Of a stretch of 64,000 nucleotides of DNA, positions 43,323 to 52,032 are shown in pieces; the stretch's first letter is position 1, and every line of letters starts with the position of its first letter. A model generated the notes under the pieces. That model was not told where the DNA came from. It saw only the letters and a program-made list of their open reading frames with translations, and searched no databases. This DNA is from Streptomyces coeruleorubidus (GTDB taxonomy: Bacteria > Actinomycetota > Actinomycetes > Streptomycetales > Streptomycetaceae): the NCBI RefSeq assembly GCF_028885415.1, contig NZ_CP118527.1:8060001-8124000 (forward strand), read 5' to 3'. A program made the translations under genes and the position numbers.

Positions 43323-44285
43323 TCAGACGGCCTGCTGGAGCTGCGGCAGCACCTTCGTGCGGTAGAAGTCGAAGAAGCCGCGCAGGTCCGGGCCGATCTG
43401 GTTGACGTAGACCCGGTCGAAGCCCGCGTCGGCGAACTGCTTCAGCTCGGCCACGTGCTCGTCCACGTCGTCGCCGCACACCCGGTTCTCACGCACCATG
43501 TCCTCGGTGACCAGCTGCTGTGCCTGCTCGAAGTGCTTCGGGGAGGGCAGCACCTGGCCCAGTTCGCCGGGCAACTGCTCGTTCGCCCAGAGGCGGTGGA
43601 CGGTCTTCACGGCCTCGTCCTGGTCGGTGTCGTAGCAGACCTTGGTGCCGCCGCTGACGAGTTTTCCGCCGCCTCCGCCCTTGCGGTACTGCTCCACCAT
43701 CGTCTCGTCCGGCTCGATGGTGATGTAGCCGTCGCCTACGCGGGACGCGAGCTGCGTGGCCGCCGGGCCGAAGCCGGAGATGTCGATCGGGATCGGCTCG
43801 TCCGGGACCGTGTACAGGCGGGCGTTCTCCACCGTGTAGTGCGGGCCGTGGTGGTTGACCTCCTCGCCGGTGAACAGCCGGCGCATCACCTGGATGGCCT
43901 CCTCCAGCATGTCCAGACGGACGTGGGCCGGCGGCCAGTGGTCACCCAGGATGTGCTCGTTGAGCGCCTCGCCGGAGCCGACGCCGAGCCGGAAGCGGTT
44001 GTCCGTCATCACCGCGCTGGTCGCCGCGGCCTGCGCCACGACCGCCGGGTGCATCCGCACGGTCGGGCAGGTCACCGCAGTCTCGACCGGCAGGGACACC
44101 GCCTCGGACAGCGCGCCGATCACCGACCACACGAACGGGCTCTGGCCCTGCTCGTCGTTCCACGGGTGGTAGTGGTCCGAGATCCACAGCGCCTGGAATC
44201 CGGCCTGCTCGGCCATCCGCGCCTGCTCGATCAGCTCGGCGGGTCCGTACTGCTCGCACGAGAGGAAATAGCCGTACTCGGGCAT
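43323..44285 (-). CDS. LLM-class F420-dependent oxidoreductase (G6PDH-like family)
   Basis: 320 residues from ATG 44285. It has a TIM-barrel luciferase-like monooxygenase fold: 'GYFLSCEQYGPAELIEQARM', 'LWISDHYHPWNDEQG', 'RLGVGSGEALNEHILG' and 'FDRVYVNQIGPDLRGF'. This is the F420-dependent glucose-6-phosphate dehydrogenase-like subgroup that reduces cofactor F420 with a sugar phosphate or alcohol. A SigB-like promoter lies 45-68 bp upstream. It is convergent with nothing intact, since the following minus-strand gene is the broken enolase. Confidence 0.9.
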   Translation of the reverse strand: MPEYGYFLSCEQYGPAELIEQARMAEQAGFQALWISDHYHPWNDEQGQSPFVWSVIGALSEAVSLPVETAVTCPTVRMHPAVVAQAAATSAVMTDNRFRLGVGSGEALNEHILGDHWPPAHVRLDMLEEAIQVMRRLFTGEEVNHHGPHYTVENARLYTVPDEPIPIDISGFGPAATQLASRVGDGYITIEPDETMVEQYRKGGGGGKLVSGGTKVCYDTDQDEAVKTVHRLWANEQLPGELGQVLPSPKHFEQAQQLVTEDMVRENRVCGDDVDEHVAELKQFADAGFDRVYVNQIGPDLRGFFDFYRTKVLPQLQQAV

Positions 44286-44329
44286 GGGGGAGTGCCTCCA
44301 CGACGTGGGCGGTCCGTATCCCGCACCGG

Positions 44330-44353
44330 GTACCCGGGCGCCGGTCCGGAAAC
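44330..44353 (-). promoter_or_regulatory. SigB-like promoter for the F420 oxidoreductase gene
   Basis: On the minus strand GTTT, 14 nt, GGGTAC fits the SigB consensus exactly. Transcription would start near 44323, giving a leader of about 38 nt before ATG 44285. The -10 is part of the palindrome CGGGTACCCG. Confidence 0.6.
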
Positions 44354-44453
44354 CGGCGGCGTTCGGGCGAGAGCGCCCCGGCGGACGTTTGGGTGCCCTG
44401 GCCAGGGGGACGCGGAAGGCTCCCGAGCTACGCGACAGCGCCGGAGGCGAACC

Positions 44454-46625
44454 GTGAGTCGACCCCGCATCGTGATCGTCGGTGCCGGCTTCGCCGGGTA
44501 CCGCACGGCCCGCACCCTGTCCCGGATCACCCGGGGCCGGGCGCACATCACCCTGCTGAACCCGACCGACTACTTCCTGTATCTGCCCCTGCTGCCCCAG
44601 GTCGCCGCCGGGGTCCTGGAGCCGCGCCGGGTCACGGTGTCCCTCTCCGACACGCTGCCTGACGTACGGCTCGTGCTGGGCGAGGCCGACCGGATCGACC
44701 TCGACGGACAGACCCTGCACTACACCGGCCCCGAGGGCGACGGCGGCACGCTCGCCTACGACCGGCTGGTGCTCGCCGCCGGCAGCGTCAACAAGCTGCT
44801 GCCGATCCCCGGCGTCGCCGAGTACGCGCACGGCTTCCGGGGGCTGCCGGAGGCCCTGTACCTGCGCGACCACGTGACCCGGCAGGTGGAGCTGGCGGCC
44901 GCCGCCGACGATCCCAAGAGCTGCGCCGCGCGGTGCACCTTCGTCGTGGTCGGGGCCGGCTACACCGGCACCGAGGTCGCCGCGCACGGGCAGATGTTCA
45001 CCGACGCGCAGGTCCGCAAGCACCCGCTGCGGCAGGGCATGCGGCCGCGCTGGATGCTGCTGGACGTGGCGCCGCGGGTGCTGCCCGAGATGGACGAGAA
45101 GCTGTCCACCACCGCCGACCGGGTGCTGCGGCAGCGGGGCGTGGACGTGCGGATGGGCACCTCCGTGAAGGAGGCCACGCCCGACGGGGTCGTGCTGACC
45201 GACGGCGAGTTCGTCGAGACCCGGACGCTGGTGTGGTGCGTGGGCGTACGGCCCGACCCGCTGGTCGAGTCCCTCGGGCTGCCGATGGAGAAGGGGCGGC
45301 TGCTCGTCGACCCGCACCTGCGGGTGCCGGGCCGGCCCGAGCTGTTCGCCTGCGGTGACGTGGCGGCGGTGCCGGATCTGGAGAAGCCGGGGAGCTACAC
45401 GCCGATGACCGCGCAGCACGCCTGGCGGCACGGCAAGGTCGCGGCGGAGAACGTCGCCGCCTCGCTCGGCCTCGGCGGGGCGCGCAAGCCCTATCGCCAT
45501 CGTGACCTGGGCTTCGTCGTCGACCTGGGCGGTGCCAAGGCCGCCGCCAACCCGCTCGGCGTGCCCCTGTCCGGGGTGCCGGCGGGTGCGGTGACGCGGG
45601 GATACCACCTCGCCGCGATGCCCGGCAACCGCGTCCGGGTCGCCGCCGACTGGCTGCTGGACGCGGTACTGCCGCGCCAGGCCGTGCAGTTGGGGCTCGT
45701 CCGGTCCTGGTCCGTGCCGCTGGACACGTCCTCGCCGGAGCTGGCCCGGGTGCCGGGCGGGCCGGAGCGGCGGCAGGACGCCAGCGCCCGGTCGGGGCCG
45801 GGGGCGGCGATCGAGGCCGACACACACGGCGGGGGGACCGGCGCCGGGCCCGGGCAGGGCCGGGCCGGAGACGAACCCGCGAAGGGGCAGCCCGGATCCG
45901 GGGCGACGCAGGACCAGCCCGGGTCCGGGTCCGGGTCCGCGCAGCGCCGGTCGGAGGAGGAGCTGGCCAAGGGCCGTCCCGGTGGCGAGCCGGCCAGGAA
46001 CTGGCCTTCCGATGAGCCTGCCAAGGGGCCGGTCGGTGGTGGGTCCGCCAAGGGGCAGCCCGGATCTGGGGCGGCGCATGACCGGCCGGGATCCGGGTCC
46101 GCGCAGCGCCGGTCGGAGGAGGAGCTGACCAAGGGCCGACCGGGCGGCGAGCCGACCAGGAGCCGGCCCACTGACAAGCCTGCCAAGGGACCCGTCGGTG
46201 ACGAGCCCGCGAAGGGACCGCCGGGTGAGCCGGCCAGTAACCAACCCGGGGGTGAACCCGCGAAGGGAGCGCCGGGTGGGCCCACCAGGAGCCAGCCAGG
46301 TGGTGAGCCGGTCAGGAATCAGCCCGGTGGTGAGCCCGCGAAGGGGCAGCCGGGCGGCGAGCCCGCCAGGAACCAGCCCGGCAGCGCGCCCGGCAAGGGG
46401 CAGCCCGGCGGTGAGCCGGCCACGAATCAGCCCGGAGGCGAGCCCGCGAAGGGACAGCCCGGCGGCGAGCCCGCCAGGAACCAGCCCGGCGGCGAACCAG
46501 CCAAGAACCAGCCCCAGCCCACCCCACAACCCCCGCCCGACCAGCCACCCCCCGGCCCCGACACCGCCCCCGGCCCCGTCAAGCGATCCGACGTCCCGGA
46601 CGACTCCGCGAAAGGAGACTCATGA
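44454..46625 (+). CDS. Type II NADH dehydrogenase-like flavoprotein with a long Pro/Gly/Glu repeat tail
   Basis: 723 residues from GTG 44454 (GGAGG 7 nt upstream). Residues 1-430 or so are a complete NDH-2-type two-dinucleotide-fold oxidoreductase: FAD motif RIVIVGAGFAGYRTARTLSR, NADH motif 'FVVVGAGYTGTEVAAHGQMF', and 'LFACGDVAAVP' near the flavin. The last 270 or so residues are low-complexity repeats of the type GEPAKGQPG/GEPARNQPG, which ordinary NDH-2 enzymes lack. The stop overlaps the transketolase start (ATGA). The enzyme part should oxidise NADH at the membrane; the tail is of unknown use, perhaps tethering or extension. Confidence 0.85.
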   Translation: MSRPRIVIVGAGFAGYRTARTLSRITRGRAHITLLNPTDYFLYLPLLPQVAAGVLEPRRVTVSLSDTLPDVRLVLGEADRIDLDGQTLHYTGPEGDGGTLAYDRLVLAAGSVNKLLPIPGVAEYAHGFRGLPEALYLRDHVTRQVELAAAADDPKSCAARCTFVVVGAGYTGTEVAAHGQMFTDAQVRKHPLRQGMRPRWMLLDVAPRVLPEMDEKLSTTADRVLRQRGVDVRMGTSVKEATPDGVVLTDGEFVETRTLVWCVGVRPDPLVESLGLPMEKGRLLVDPHLRVPGRPELFACGDVAAVPDLEKPGSYTPMTAQHAWRHGKVAAENVAASLGLGGARKPYRHRDLGFVVDLGGAKAAANPLGVPLSGVPAGAVTRGYHLAAMPGNRVRVAADWLLDAVLPRQAVQLGLVRSWSVPLDTSSPELARVPGGPERRQDASARSGPGAAIEADTHGGGTGAGPGQGRAGDEPAKGQPGSGATQDQPGSGSGSAQRRSEEELAKGRPGGEPARNWPSDEPAKGPVGGGSAKGQPGSGAAHDRPGSGSAQRRSEEELTKGRPGGEPTRSRPTDKPAKGPVGDEPAKGPPGEPASNQPGGEPAKGAPGGPTRSQPGGEPVRNQPGGEPAKGQPGGEPARNQPGSAPGKGQPGGEPATNQPGGEPAKGQPGGEPARNQPGGEPAKNQPQPTPQPPPDQPPPGPDTAPGPVKRSDVPDDSAKGDS
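45864..46520 (+). repeat. Coding tandem repeats in the NDH-2 tail
   Basis: 27-nt units encoding GEPAKGQPG-like nonapeptides occur many times. A larger unit of about 55 codons ('QPGSGA..D.PGSGSAQRRSEE' to 'PAKGPVG') is duplicated in tandem at about 45888-46055 and 46056-46215. The reading frame is kept throughout, so the array expands and contracts in whole codons. Confidence 0.7.
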
Positions 46626-48469
46626 ACACCGGTGAACTCACCGACCTCGGACAGCAGCTGCGCGTGGACAGTGTCCGCGCTGCCGCCGCCGCGGGCTCCG
46701 GGCACCCGACGTCATCCATGTCAGCCGCCGATCTGATGGCCGTCCTGCTCGCCCACCACTTCCGCTACGACTTCGACCGCCCCGCCCACCCCGGCAACGA
46801 CCGCTTCGTCCTCTCCAAGGGACACGCCTCGCCGCTGCTGTACTCCGCGTACAAGGCGGCCGGCGCCATCGACGACGAGGAACTGCTCACCTTCCGCAAG
46901 CTGGGCAGCCGTCTCGAAGGTCACCCCACACCCCAGCGCCTGCCGTGGGTCGAGACGGCCACCGGCTCGCTCGGGCAGGGCCTGCCGGTCGGTGTCGGCA
47001 TCGCACTGGCCGGCAAGCGGCTCGACCGCACCGGCTACCGCGTGTGGGTGCTGTGCGGCGACAGCGAACTGGCCGAGGGATCCGTGTGGGAGGCCGCCGA
47101 GCACGCCGGGTACGAGCACCTGGACAACCTCACCGTGATCGTCGACGTCAACCGGCTCGGCCAGCGCGGCCCGACCCGGCACGGCCACGACCTGGACGCC
47201 TACGCCCGCCGCTTCCAGGCCTTCGACTGGCACACCGTAGAGGTCGACGGGCACGATGTGGACGCCGTCGACCGCGCCTACGGCGAGGCCGCGTCCACCA
47301 AGGGCCAGCCCACCGCGATCCTGGCCCGCACCCTCAAGGGCAAGGGCGTCGAGGCCGTCCAGGACCGCGAGGGCCTGCACGGCAAGCCGCTGCCCGAGGC
47401 CGACGAGGCGATCGCCGCACTCGGCGGCCCGCGCGACATCCGCGTCCGGGTGCATGAGCCGCCCGCCGCCCGCATGCTGCACTCCGTCCACACCGGGAAC
47501 TTCGAACTGCCGACGTGGGACAAGGGCGAGGAGGTCGCCACCCGCAACGCCTTCGGTCAGGCGCTGGCCGCGCTCGGCACCGGCCGCGGCGACATCGTCG
47601 CCCTCGACGGCGAGGTCGGCGACTCCACCCGCGCCGAGTTCTTCGCCAAGGAGCACCCCGACCGCTACTTCGAGTGCTACATCGCCGAGCAGCAGCTGGT
47701 CGCCTCGGCGGTCGGGCTCGCGGCCCGCGGCTGGGTGCCGTACGCCGCCACCTTCGCGGCCTTCCTGACCCGGGCCTACGACTTCATCCGGATGGCGTCC
47801 ATCAGCGGCTCCGGCATCAACCTCGTCGGCTCGCACGCGGGCGTCGCCATCGGCCAGGACGGGCCCAGCCAGATGGGTCTGGAGGACCTGGCCATGATGC
47901 GGGCGGTGCACGGTTCGACCGTGCTGTACCCCTGTGACGCCAACCAGACCGCGCGGCTCGTCGGCGCGATGGCCGGCCTGGAGGGCGTCCGCTACCTGCG
48001 CACCTCGCGCGGCGAGAGCCCGGTGATCTACGGCCCGGACGAGGAGTTCCCGGTCGGCGGCAGCAAGGTGCTGCGCTCCTCCGACCGCGACCGGCTGACC
48101 CTCGTCGCGGCAGGCGTCACCGTGCACGAGGCGCTGGCCGCCGCCGACGCCCTGGAGGGAGAGGGCATCCAGGCGCGGGTGATCGACCTGTACTCGGTGA
48201 AGCCCGTCGACCGGGCCGCCCTGCGCCGGGCCGCCGAGGAGACCGGCTGCCTGGTGACCGTGGAGGACCACCACCCGGAGGGCGGCATCGGCGACGCGGT
48301 CCTGGAGGCCTTCGCCGACGGACGCCCCGTACCGCGCCTGGTACGGCTCGCCGTGCGCAGCATGCCGGGCTCGGCGTCCCCCAAGGAGCAGCTGCACGCC
48401 GCGGGCATCGACGCCGAGTCGATCGCTGCGGCCGGGCGGCTGCTGGTGGAGGAGGCGGTCGTGCCGTGA
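46622..48469 (+). CDS. Transketolase
   Basis: 615 residues from ATG 46622 (AAAGGAG upstream), somewhat shorter than housekeeping transketolases of about 660-700. Thiamine diphosphate is bound through 'CGDSELAEGSVWEAAEHAG', with the substrate His in 'AAAGSGHPTSSMSAADL' and 'LSKGHASPLLYSAYK'. The pyrimidine domain has 'ALDGEVGDSTRAEFF' and the catalytic Glu in 'YIAEQQLVASAVGLAARGW'. It moves two-carbon units in the pentose phosphate pathway. It is coupled on both sides (ATGA with NDH-2, GTGA with the polymerase gene), so it is probably a stress-linked second transketolase. Confidence 0.92.
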   Translation: MNTGELTDLGQQLRVDSVRAAAAAGSGHPTSSMSAADLMAVLLAHHFRYDFDRPAHPGNDRFVLSKGHASPLLYSAYKAAGAIDDEELLTFRKLGSRLEGHPTPQRLPWVETATGSLGQGLPVGVGIALAGKRLDRTGYRVWVLCGDSELAEGSVWEAAEHAGYEHLDNLTVIVDVNRLGQRGPTRHGHDLDAYARRFQAFDWHTVEVDGHDVDAVDRAYGEAASTKGQPTAILARTLKGKGVEAVQDREGLHGKPLPEADEAIAALGGPRDIRVRVHEPPAARMLHSVHTGNFELPTWDKGEEVATRNAFGQALAALGTGRGDIVALDGEVGDSTRAEFFAKEHPDRYFECYIAEQQLVASAVGLAARGWVPYAATFAAFLTRAYDFIRMASISGSGINLVGSHAGVAIGQDGPSQMGLEDLAMMRAVHGSTVLYPCDANQTARLVGAMAGLEGVRYLRTSRGESPVIYGPDEEFPVGGSKVLRSSDRDRLTLVAAGVTVHEALAAADALEGEGIQARVIDLYSVKPVDRAALRRAAEETGCLVTVEDHHPEGGIGDAVLEAFADGRPVPRLVRLAVRSMPGSASPKEQLHAAGIDAESIAAAGRLLVEEAVVP

Positions 48470-49392
48470 GCGGCGGCGACGGCACGCGCAGGGTGCGGGC
48501 GGGCCGCCGCACGGTGGAGGTGCACCGGCCGGACAAGGTGCTCTTCCCCGGCGGCGACGCCAAGGAGTACACCAAGGGCGACCTGGTGGACTACCACCGG
48601 GCCGTCGCGCCCTTCATGCTGCCGCACCTGCGCGGCCGTCCGCTGATGCTGGAGCGGCACCCGGACGGGCTCGACGGCCCGCGGTTCATGCAGAAGAACA
48701 CCCCGGAGAACTACCCGGAGTGGATCACCCGCGTGGAGGTGGCCAAGGAGGGCGGCACCGTCCGCCACGTCGTCTGCGACAACACCGCGACGCTCCTCTA
48801 CCTGGCCGACCAGGCCAGCATCACCCTGCACCGCTGGCTTTCCCGCGCCGACAGCGTCGACCACCCCGACCGGCTGGTCTTCGACCTCGACCCGGCGGGG
48901 GACGACTTCGACGCCGTACGGGAGGCCGCCCGGCTGCTGGGGGAGCTGCTGGACGAGCTTCAGCTGCCCTCGGCGCTGATGACGACGGGATCGCGGGGGC
49001 TGCACCTGATCGTGCCGTTGAACGGCCGGCACGACTTCGACGAGGTGCGCTCCTTCGCCCGGGACGTCGCCGACACCCTCGCCGGCGCCCACCCCGACCG
49101 GCTCACCACCGCCGCCCGCAAGAAGGACCGCGGGGAGCGGCTCTACCTCGACGTGCAGCGCAACGCCTACGCGCAGACCGCCGTCGCGCCCTTCACGGTC
49201 CGGCCCCGGCCGGGCGCGCCGGTGGCCACCCCCATCACCTGGGAGCAACTGGACGACCCCGAGCTGCACGCCCGCCGCTGGACCATCGCCGACGCCGTTG
49301 AGCAGGCCCGCACCAACCCCTGGTCGGGCCTGCTGCGCCGCGGCCGGGCGCTGGGACCGGCCCGGCGGCGGCTGAACACCCTGCGCGGCTGA
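48466..49392 (+). CDS. Stand-alone LigD-type DNA polymerase/primase domain protein
   Basis: 308 residues from GTG 48466, overlapping the transketolase stop. It is the archaeo-eukaryotic primase-type polymerase module of bacterial non-homologous end joining: 'VEVHRPDKVLFPG', 'RPLMLERHPDGLDGPRFMQK', the metal-binding DxD in 'LVFDLDPAGDDFD', and 'MTTGSRGLHLIVPL'. No ligase or nuclease domain is attached, so it needs separate partners. It fits a stress or spore DNA-repair context. Confidence 0.9.
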   Translation: MSGGDGTRRVRAGRRTVEVHRPDKVLFPGGDAKEYTKGDLVDYHRAVAPFMLPHLRGRPLMLERHPDGLDGPRFMQKNTPENYPEWITRVEVAKEGGTVRHVVCDNTATLLYLADQASITLHRWLSRADSVDHPDRLVFDLDPAGDDFDAVREAARLLGELLDELQLPSALMTTGSRGLHLIVPLNGRHDFDEVRSFARDVADTLAGAHPDRLTTAARKKDRGERLYLDVQRNAYAQTAVAPFTVRPRPGAPVATPITWEQLDDPELHARRWTIADAVEQARTNPWSGLLRRGRALGPARRRLNTLRG

Positions 49393-49396
49393 GCCG

Positions 49397-49420
49397 CACC
49401 CGTGTCTCTGCCGACGGGTG
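49397..49420 (+). terminator. Hairpin after the polymerase gene
   Basis: CACCCGT and ACGGGTG form a 7-bp stem with a 10-nt loop 4 bp after the stop. It plausibly separates the NDH-2/transketolase operon from the gas-vesicle operon. Confidence 0.45.
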
Positions 49421-49485
49421 GCAGATGCATGCGCCCGTAGAGGTTTGGCGAACACGCTTGCGGCCACACGGAGGGGGAGGTGGCC

Positions 49486-49854
49486 ATGTCGAACACAGAC
49501 AACACGCAAGAGTCACAGAGTTCACAGAAGTCTCAGGATTCTCGGAATTCACGCAAACAGACTGACAACACGGCCGACGACCGGCCGAACCCCATGGAGG
49601 TGCTGCGCCAGGCGCGCGGCCAGCTCGAGGAACTCACCGGCATGACCGCCGAGTCCGTGTCGTCCTTCGAGCAGACCGAGCACGGCTGGGCTCTGGAGGT
49701 CGAGGTCCTCGAACTCGAGCGCGTGCCCGACACGATGAGCCTGCTGGCGAGCTATCAGGTGGAACTCGACGACCAGGGGCAGCTCACGGGTTACCGCCGC
49801 GTCCGCCGCTACGAGCGAGGGCGGTCCGAGCCTCGAAGGAGCGGCGGTCACTAG
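49486..49854 (+). CDS. gvpO: Gas vesicle protein GvpO
   Basis: 122 residues from ATG 49486, chosen over GTG 49480 because the long GGGGGAGG site (49473-49480) is then spaced correctly. The N-terminal 38 residues are Ser/Asn/Gln-rich and unconserved. The GvpO domain follows ('ARGQLEELTGMTAESVSSFE', 'GWALEVEVLELERVPDTMSL'). GvpO is an accessory protein required for vesicle assembly in haloarchaea. It is the first gene of the operon; no -35/-10 pair is obvious in the 90 bp upstream. Confidence 0.88.
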   Translation: MSNTDNTQESQSSQKSQDSRNSRKQTDNTADDRPNPMEVLRQARGQLEELTGMTAESVSSFEQTEHGWALEVEVLELERVPDTMSLLASYQVELDDQGQLTGYRRVRRYERGRSEPRRSGGH

Positions 49855-49915
49855 GACGCCCGACCGGACCCGCACCCACAGACAAGCCACAGACAAGCAA
49901 GGAGGGACATCCGGC

Positions 49916-50350
49916 ATGACAGTCGTACCGGCACAGCAGACCGGCGGCGGAGGCGGCAGCAGCGGTCTCTACGACGTGCTTGAACTCGTTCTGGACAGGG
50001 GGCTCGTCATAGACGCATTCGTGCGAGTCTCCCTGGTCGGCATCGAGATCCTCAAGATCGACGTCCGCGTCGTCGTCGCCAGCGTCGACACCTATCTGCG
50101 CTTCGCCGAGGCGTGCAACCGGCTCGACCTGGAGGCCGGCCCGCGCAAGGCCCCGGGCCTGCCCGACCTGGTCGGGGAGATCACCGAGTCCGGCGCGCGC
50201 GGCAAGTCCAAGGGGGCGCTGTCCGGCGCCGCCGAAACCATCTCCGACGCCTTCAAGCAGGCACGCTCCGAAGGCTCCGAGCAGGAGACCGAGTCCCGTC
50301 CGCGAGCCCGCAAGAGCACGTCCGCCCGCCGGAAGGAGGAACAGGAGTGA
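49916..50350 (+). CDS. gvpA: Gas vesicle structural protein GvpA
   Basis: 144 residues. The core (about 17-75) is the GvpA rib-forming sequence: 'LYDVLELVLDRGLVIDAFVR' and 'VGIEILKIDVRVVVASVDTY'. Classical GvpA has about 70 residues; here there is a Gly-rich N-terminal segment and a charged C-terminal extension of about 65 residues ending 'RRKEEQE', typical of the streptomycete type. AGGAGGGA lies 7 nt before the ATG. The gene overlaps gvpF by 4 nt (GTGA). Confidence 0.92.
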   Translation: MTVVPAQQTGGGGGSSGLYDVLELVLDRGLVIDAFVRVSLVGIEILKIDVRVVVASVDTYLRFAEACNRLDLEAGPRKAPGLPDLVGEITESGARGKSKGALSGAAETISDAFKQARSEGSEQETESRPRARKSTSARRKEEQE

Positions 50351-51120
50351 GCACCTACGTCTACGGCATCGCGGCGAGCTCGCACCCCGGGCTCCCCGAG
50401 GGCATGGGCGGCGTCGGCGACCCGCCACGCCCGGTGCGCATCCTGCGCGAGGGCGATCTGGCGGCCGTCGTCAGCGAGGCGCCCGAAGGGCTGCGGCCCA
50501 AGCGCAAGGACCTGCTCGCCCACCAGAACGTGCTCAGCGAGGCGGGCGCGGCCGGCTGTGTGCTGCCCATGCGGTTCGGCAGTGTCGCCCCGGACGACAA
50601 CTCGATCACCGGGGTCCTCGCCGAGCGCGCCGAGCACTACAAGGAGCGCCTGCGGGCCCTGGACGGCCGGGTCGAGTACAACGTCAAGGCCAACCATGTC
50701 GAAGAGGCCGTGCTGCATCAGGTGATGGCCGAGAACCCGGACGTCCGCTCTCTCGCGGAGGCCAACCGGCAGGCCGGCGGCGGCAGTTACGACGACAAGA
50801 TCCGGCTCGGCGAGATGGTCGCGGCCGCGGTCAAGGCCCGGGAGGCCGAGGACGCCGCCGCACTCCAGCGCGTCCTGGAACCGTCCGCCGAGGCCGTGAG
50901 CGTGGGCCCCGAATCCACCGGATGGCTGGCCAACGTGTCGTTCCTGGTGGAACGGGAGTCGGCCGAGAACTTCCTGGCGGCGGTGGAAGAGGCCCGCAAG
51001 GGCCTGCCGCACCTGGAGGTGCGGGTCAACGGCCCGCTGCCGCCCTACAGCTTCGTCGAGCCCGGCCCGACCGAGCCGGCGGGCACCGTGGCGAGCGGCA
51101 CGGACACCGGAGCGGGGTGA
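50347..51120 (+). CDS. gvpF: Gas vesicle protein GvpF
   Basis: 257 residues from GTG 50347, coupled to gvpA. GvpF/L family features are 'STYVYGIAASSHPGLPEG', 'AAVVSEAPEGLRPKRKDLL', 'VLPMRFGSVAPDDNSI' and the C-terminal 'VRVNGPLPPYSFVEPG'. GvpF binds GvpA and is thought to keep it from aggregating and to start vesicle assembly. Confidence 0.92.
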   Translation: MSTYVYGIAASSHPGLPEGMGGVGDPPRPVRILREGDLAAVVSEAPEGLRPKRKDLLAHQNVLSEAGAAGCVLPMRFGSVAPDDNSITGVLAERAEHYKERLRALDGRVEYNVKANHVEEAVLHQVMAENPDVRSLAEANRQAGGGSYDDKIRLGEMVAAAVKAREAEDAAALQRVLEPSAEAVSVGPESTGWLANVSFLVERESAENFLAAVEEARKGLPHLEVRVNGPLPPYSFVEPGPTEPAGTVASGTDTGAG

Positions 51121-51124
51121 GGAC

Positions 51125-51388
51125 GTGGGCCTGATCTCGGAGGTGCTGCTGCTGCCGTTCGCACCGGTGCGCGGCAGCGCCTGGGCCGTCAGACAGGTGC
51201 TCCAGGAGGCCGAGCGGATCTACTACGACCCCGCCACGGTCCGGGCCGAACTGTCCCGTCTGGAGGAGCAGTTGGAGGCCGGTGAGATCACCGAGGAGGA
51301 GTTCGACCGCCTCGAGGACGAACTCCTCGACCGGTTGGAGATCGCTTCGCGCGGGAGCGCGGGAACGGGCAACGGGACGACACAATGA
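51125..51388 (+). CDS. gvpG: Gas vesicle protein GvpG
   Basis: 87 residues from GTG 51125 (GAGGAC upstream). 'GLISEVLLLPFAPVRGSAWA' is the family N-terminus and the rest is an acidic coiled coil ('LEEQLEAGEITEEEFDRLED'). It is an accessory protein that interacts with other Gvp proteins. It overlaps gvpY by 4 nt. Confidence 0.92.
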   Translation: MGLISEVLLLPFAPVRGSAWAVRQVLQEAERIYYDPATVRAELSRLEEQLEAGEITEEEFDRLEDELLDRLEIASRGSAGTGNGTTQ

Positions 51389-52032
51389 ACCGAGTGGGAC
51401 TGGGTCTTGCCGTGGGGGCCGGATACCTCCTGGGACGGACCAAGAAACTGAAGATGGCGGTGGCCGTCGGCGGCCTGGCGGCCGGGAAGCGGATGAACCT
51501 GAGCCCGCGCATGGTCGCGGACCTGGTCCAGCAGCAGCTGCGGAACAACCCGCAGTTCAAGGAGATCGGGGACCAGCTGCGGCAGGACCTGCGCGGTGTC
51601 GGCAAGGCGGCCTCCGGTGCCATGGTCGAGCGGCAGCTCGACGCCTTCGCCGACCGGTTGCACGGCCGTACGGCCCAGGTGCGCGACCAGCTGGCGGGCG
51701 TGGTGCCCGGGGCAGGCGGCGCCGACGCCGAGGACACCGAGGGCGAGGAGCCCGAGGACGAGGACACCGAGGAGGAGCCCGAGGACTCCGGGCCGGAGGA
51801 GGACGAGGAGCCGGAGCCGGCCCCGAAGGAGGCGGCGAAGAAGGCCCCGGCCAAGAAGACACCCGCGAAGAAGACGGCGAAGAAGGCCCCCGCCAGGAAG
51901 GCCCCCGCCAAGAAGACGGCGGGCCGGAAGGGGGCGGCGAAGAAGACCACGGCCGCGAAGAAGGCGACTTCCGCCGGGAACAGGGGCGGCAGCTCCCGGA
52001 CCCGGCTGCCGAAGGGAGGCGGTGAGGGATGA
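51385..52032 (+). CDS. gvpY: Gas vesicle cluster protein GvpY, histone-like tail
   Basis: 215 residues. The N-terminal 110 or so residues are a helical domain with a glycine-zipper start ('GLGLAVGAGYLLGRTKKLKM', 'AVAVGGLAAGKRM'). They are followed by a very acidic stretch (about 113-150, 'GEEPEDEDTEEEPEDSG') and a Lys/Ala/Pro tail of about 60 residues with repeats such as KKAPAKKTPAKK, like histone H1. The polyampholyte tail may bind nucleic acid or other Gvp proteins. The gene position fits gvpY of the Streptomyces order. Function is unknown. Confidence 0.85.
   Translation: MNRVGLGLAVGAGYLLGRTKKLKMAVAVGGLAAGKRMNLSPRMVADLVQQQLRNNPQFKEIGDQLRQDLRGVGKAASGAMVERQLDAFADRLHGRTAQVRDQLAGVVPGAGGADAEDTEGEEPEDEDTEEEPEDSGPEEDEEPEPAPKEAAKKAPAKKTPAKKTAKKAPARKAPAKKTAGRKGAAKKTTAAKKATSAGNRGGSSRTRLPKGGGEG

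Noticed and set aside
44284..44300. Third copy of the CTCCCCCAC hairpin element
   Set aside because: Only a short CCCCC run near a ribosome-binding site; no partner arm or ACCCCC end.
42771..44440. Upstream part of a very long plus-strand frame leading into the NDH-2 gene
   Set aside because: It overlaps the F420 oxidoreductase and the enolase remnant on the other strand. The true start is GTG 44454 with GGAGG.
44290..46529. Long minus-strand frame opposite the NDH-2 gene
   Set aside because: Shadow frame; its only real protein is the F420 oxidoreductase at its 3' end.
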